Below, one piece after another: positions 60,999 through 64,000 of a stretch of 64,000 bases of DNA; positions within the stretch are counted from its first letter, which is position 1; every line of letters starts with the position of its first letter. This DNA comes from Pseudoselenomonas ruminantium. GTDB lineage: Bacteria; Bacillota; Negativicutes; Selenomonadales; Selenomonadaceae. The stretch spans positions 1-64,000 of the forward strand of contig SVBX01000010.1 of NCBI GenBank assembly GCA_015058655.1. Reading direction: 5' to 3'. The notes below the pieces were generated by a model. The model was not told the DNA's origin, searched no databases, and saw nothing but the letters and a program-made list of their open reading frames with translations. Made by a program: the position numbers and the translations under genes.

Positions 60999-61859
60999 TC
61001 ATGAAGGAAAGTTCCCCACCCTTTCCCTTCTGTACTGCTGCGGGGAAAGGCCCACGAACCTTTTGAACTGATTGTTGAAGTGGCTCAGGTTGTCATAGCC
61101 CACCTCAATGCTGATATCCGTGATGGACTTGCCGGTGCTGATAAGGAGATTCTGTGCCCTGCCGATACGGCAGCGGATCAGGTATTGCAAAGGAGAGATG
61201 CCCACCTTTTTCTTGAATTGATGGGCAAAGCCCGAAGGACTCATGCGAGCCAGGGAGCTCAGCTCCTCAATGGACAGCTCCTCGGCAAAATGCTCTTCCA
61301 TATAGCGCTTGCTCTGGCGGAAATACTCATCCATCCGCTCCCGGCAATTCTCCTCCTCGTGGGGCACTTCATAGATAAGCAAGGTCAGGAGCGACCCCAG
61401 AAGGTAGTGGCAGATGCTGCCGCTGCGGCTGCGCCCTGTCACCACATGCCTGTGAATTTCCTTGAAAAGTTCCTGCACCAAAGGCCGCAGTTCCCCTGTA
61501 TGGAGAATGGGCGATTCCTCCGGCGCCAGCAGAGCCCCTTCCGCCCTCCCCGGCAGAGCCACCCCCTTGATGGCGCAATTATAGAAGCGCATGCCTCCCT
61601 CGGCGCTTTCATCGTGGCGGCTGCCGGCATTATAGACCACCACATCTCCCGCCTGCACCTGATAGATGCGCTCGCCAATGCGGATAACCGCTTCCCCCTC
61701 CTCTATATACTGCAGCTCAAGATGATGCTCATGGACATGAAAGGCCGACGGCATCCCCCCCTGCTCCATAGAAGCCTGGCAAGCGTAGAGAAGCTGTATT
61801 TTCTCCAACCCTTCCAGCGGACGAGTGGTATCATTCTTGTTATAGAAGATGACGGACAT
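60999..61859 (-). CDS. AraC-family regulator, 286 aa
   Basis: Cupin domain with HVHEHHLELQYIEEGEA and GDVVVYNAGSRHDES, then an AraC domain with LSIEELSSLARMSPSGFAHQFKKKVG and SITDISIEVGYDNLSHFNNQFKRFVG. Fourth cupin-AraC paralogue; it is divergent from the iolT-type porter 62356-63768 across about 500 bases and probably controls it. Confidence 0.85.
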   Translation of the reverse strand: MSVIFYNKNDTTRPLEGLEKIQLLYACQASMEQGGMPSAFHVHEHHLELQYIEEGEAVIRIGERIYQVQAGDVVVYNAGSRHDESAEGGMRFYNCAIKGVALPGRAEGALLAPEESPILHTGELRPLVQELFKEIHRHVVTGRSRSGSICHYLLGSLLTLLIYEVPHEEENCRERMDEYFRQSKRYMEEHFAEELSIEELSSLARMSPSGFAHQFKKKVGISPLQYLIRCRIGRAQNLLISTGKSITDISIEVGYDNLSHFNNQFKRFVGLSPQQYRRERVGNFPS

Positions 61860-62355
61860 ATTCTTCCCCTCCCTCTAAATTACCTACCTCATTTTAACAC
61901 GACAGGTGTCCTCTTTTCTGAAAGCTTTTCAGGAAAAGGCGCCGAAAATAAAAGTAAAAATTTTTTTACGCACGGCAATTGCACTATCCTGCACCCCGTT
62001 CCCGCACCCACTTTCGCCTGCCCTCTGCCACTTGCGCTATCCTGCAAAAAAACGCCATAAACGAAGCATAAAGCCATACTCTGATTAGTCGCAACCTTCT
62101 TGACAACAATTTCAATCAATGTTAAATTGTAATCAACAGCTGTTCGAACAATTCCAAAACATTATCATCATGTAATCAAAGTTTATCCCGGGAACCCTGC
62201 AAAAAGCGGCTCAGCCGCACGAGGAAGACCTCCAAGAGGAGGCGCCTCATCATACCGTGCCGAAAAGACTGGTCTATGAGCCTCATGGCACGGGGATAGG
62301 AAATATTTTCGGCGTGGTTGTTATGTAAAGAGATACTTTCGAGGAGGAAATATCT
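61860..62355. other. Divergent control region with a structured leader
   Basis: The right half (about 62200-62300) can fold into several hairpins: GCGGC/GCCGC, GAGG/CCTC, AGGCGCCT, and CCGTGCC (62255-62261) with GGCACGG (62287-62293). It may be the 5' leader of the porter mRNA. No known riboswitch is recognised. Confidence 0.45.
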
Positions 62356-63768
62356 ATGTCAGAACAATCACCAAACAAGTACCTGAAGAGAGTTACTGTC
62401 ATCTCCACCTTCGGCGGACTGCTCTTCGGCTATGACACCGGCGTAGTGAACGGCGCCCTGGCCTTCATGTCCCGCCCGGATCAGCTGAACCTCACCCCCT
62501 TCATGGAGGGCCTGGTAGCCAGCGGCCTTCTCTTCGGCGCCGCCATCGGTTCCTTCGTGGGCGGGCGCATCGCAGATAATCACGGACGCCGCCGGATGCT
62601 TTTGTATCTTGCCCTCATCTTCTTCTGCGCGGCCCTCGGCTGCTCCCTCTCTCCCACGGCAGAAGTGCTGGTTGGCTGCCGTTTCGTGCTGGGCCTGGCA
62701 GTAGGCGGCGCCTCCGTCACGGTGCCTGCCTATCTGGCAGAAATGTCCCCCTCTGACAGGAGGGGCCGCATGGTGACCCAGAACGAGCTGATGATCGTCA
62801 CCGGCCAGCTCTGCGCCTTTGTGCTGAACGCCATCATGGGCGTGGTCTTTGGCTCCACCGCTCACATCTGGCGCTATATGCTGGCTATCGCCTCCCTGCC
62901 CGCCATCGTCCTCTGGTTCGGCATGCTGGTGATGCCTGAAAGCCCCCGCTGGCTGGTGCTCCAGGGACGCATTGGCGATGCTATGGATGTGCTGAAGAAA
63001 ATCCGCGACGAGAAGCAGGCGGTGGCTGAGTTCAATGAAATCCAGGACAACCTGGCCACGGAAAAGAACCTGGAAAAGGCCACCTACTCTGACCTTGCCA
63101 CTCCCTGGATCCGCAAGATTGTCTTCATTGCCATGGGCATTGCCATCTGCCAGCAGATTTCCGGCGTCAATTCCATCATGTACTACGGCACCCAGATTCT
63201 CACGGAAGCCGGCTTCTCCACCCAGGCTGCCCTAATCGGCAATGTAGCCAACGGCGTGATTTCCGTCACCGCCACCTTCTTCGGCATCTGGATGCTGGGC
63301 CGTCACGGCCGCAGGCCCCTGATGATGACTGGACAGATCGGCACCATGTGCTGCCTCTGCGCCATCGGCCTCCTTTCCAGCCTGCTGGCCGGAGCAGAAG
63401 TCCTGCCCTACATCGTCCTTTCCCTCACCGTCACCTTCCTTTTCTTCCAGCAGGGCTTCCTGTCCCCCGTCACCTGGCTTCTGCTCTCTGAGCTCTTCCC
63501 TGCCAAGCTGCGCGGCATGGGCATGGGCGTCACGGTGCTCTGCCTCTGGCTCACCAACTTCTGCGTAGGCCTTTCCTTCCCAGTGCTCCTCTCTTCCTTC
63601 GGCCTGTCCTCCACCTTCTTCATCTTCGCAGGCCTGGGAGTCTTGGGCCTGCTCTTCACCTTCAAATTCGTCCCCGAAACCAAAGGCCGCTCCCTGGAGC
63701 AGATTGAAAAGGATTTCCGTGGCGGTGAAGGACGCAAAGAAGTGCACGCCGCTGCCATGGAACATTAA
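62356..63768 (+). CDS. iolT: MFS sugar porter, IolT type, 470 aa
   Basis: Same signatures as 50574-51989: GGLLFGYDTGVVNGALAF, GGRIADNHGRRRM, PAYLAEMSPSDRRGRMV, MPESPRW, YYGTQILTEAGFSTQ and PETKGRSLEQIEKDF. Proton-coupled import of a cyclitol or hexose. GAGGAGG precedes the ATG. It is followed by a Gfo/Idh dehydrogenase that leaves the window. Confidence 0.85.
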   Translation: MSEQSPNKYLKRVTVISTFGGLLFGYDTGVVNGALAFMSRPDQLNLTPFMEGLVASGLLFGAAIGSFVGGRIADNHGRRRMLLYLALIFFCAALGCSLSPTAEVLVGCRFVLGLAVGGASVTVPAYLAEMSPSDRRGRMVTQNELMIVTGQLCAFVLNAIMGVVFGSTAHIWRYMLAIASLPAIVLWFGMLVMPESPRWLVLQGRIGDAMDVLKKIRDEKQAVAEFNEIQDNLATEKNLEKATYSDLATPWIRKIVFIAMGIAICQQISGVNSIMYYGTQILTEAGFSTQAALIGNVANGVISVTATFFGIWMLGRHGRRPLMMTGQIGTMCCLCAIGLLSSLLAGAEVLPYIVLSLTVTFLFFQQGFLSPVTWLLLSELFPAKLRGMGMGVTVLCLWLTNFCVGLSFPVLLSSFGLSSTFFIFAGLGVLGLLFTFKFVPETKGRSLEQIEKDFRGGEGRKEVHAAAMEH

Positions 63769-63793
63769 GCTCTCCCTCTAAAAACATAAAACT

Positions 63794-63830
63794 GACAATA
63801 ACGCTGCCTGCCAAGGACAGCGTTATTGTC
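63794..63830. terminator. Terminator-like hairpin after the porter
   Basis: GACAATAACGCTG (63794-63806) pairs perfectly with CAGCGTTATTGTC (63818-63830). The following sequence is A/T-rich without a long T-run. Confidence 0.75.
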
Positions 63831-63904
63831 ATATAAGGAAATTTATGTTAGATTGATGGTAAGATATTTTTTTCAAACAACTATCTTCACAAGGAGGAAG
63901 CAGC

Positions 63905-64000
63905 ATGAAACTGGCCTTTATAGGAACGGGAAAGATCGTACACGATGCCATTGGCGCAGTGAAGGATGAAGCGCAGATAGAAAAGACCGCCATCTTTGCC
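63905..64000 (+). CDS. Gfo/Idh/MocA-family dehydrogenase, 5' end only
   Basis: GGAGG precedes the ATG at 63905. The visible 32 residues begin MKLAFIGTGKIVHDAI, the Rossmann start of the family. The gene continues past the right edge, so its subgroup cannot be judged. Confidence 0.7.
   Translation, partial: MKLAFIGTGKIVHDAIGAVKDEAQIEKTAIFA

Overview
The window reads as chromosomal DNA of an anaerobic, carbohydrate-using Negativicute, most like Selenomonas or a close relative. This is inferred from protein flavour, Bacillus-like Shine-Dalgarno sites (AGGAGG-type before nearly every gene), short intergenic gaps and exported or periplasmic domains. No rRNA or other species-level marker is present, so the genus is inference.

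Left part (1-16.3 kb): the 5' end of a group II intron leaves the left edge just behind a terminator. Next come a DUF6033-like protein, a broken thioredoxin-like gene, an AT-rich AAA/DUF4143 ATPase gene behind an IS200/IS605-like terminal repeat, and an Agr-like kinase/LytTR pair with a tiny peptide ORF. These are followed by a tRNA-Asn/Glu/Lys operon with a consensus promoter, mgsA, an ArsR-type regulator divergent from an arabinosidase/symporter operon, a DUF389 membrane protein, an ogt gene truncated by a second copy of the terminal repeat, an exported RelA/SpoT-fold protein, a tartrate/D-malate-type dehydrogenase, iolG and a DMT exporter.

Right part (16.4-64 kb): a dense inositol/cyclitol region. 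Sugar-phosphate isomerase/epimerase TIM barrels, Gfo/Idh/MocA dehydrogenases, MFS or GPH transporters and AraC regulators occur in repeated modules (16.5-21.6, 21.7-31.5, 46.8-56.0 and 61.0-64.0 kb). The core catabolic operon (Fe-alcohol dehydrogenase, iolJ, iolC, iolB, iolD, gntP) lies at 38.1-45.7 kb with iolR divergent and iolE transcribed separately. A trehalose PTS locus (treC, treB, treR with two operator-like palindromes) sits inside it. A three-component sensor (YesM-like kinase, periplasmic-binding protein, YesN-like regulator) lies at 25.2-29.4 kb. An exported amidase, a Tat signal-peptide remnant and a large cyclic-nucleotide-binding-domain protein fill 56.2-61.0 kb.

How it works together (inference): IolT-type and GPH transporters import cyclitols. 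Several IolG paralogues and IolI/IolE-type barrels feed different stereoisomers into 2-keto-myo-inositol and its dehydration product. IolD, IolB, IolC and IolJ then yield dihydroxyacetone phosphate and malonic semialdehyde. No iolA (methylmalonate-semialdehyde dehydrogenase) is visible; the Fe-alcohol dehydrogenase heading the operon may reduce malonic semialdehyde to 3-hydroxypropionate instead. Two of the TIM-barrel genes share a 689-bp tract with no mismatch seen, a sign of recent duplication or gene conversion.
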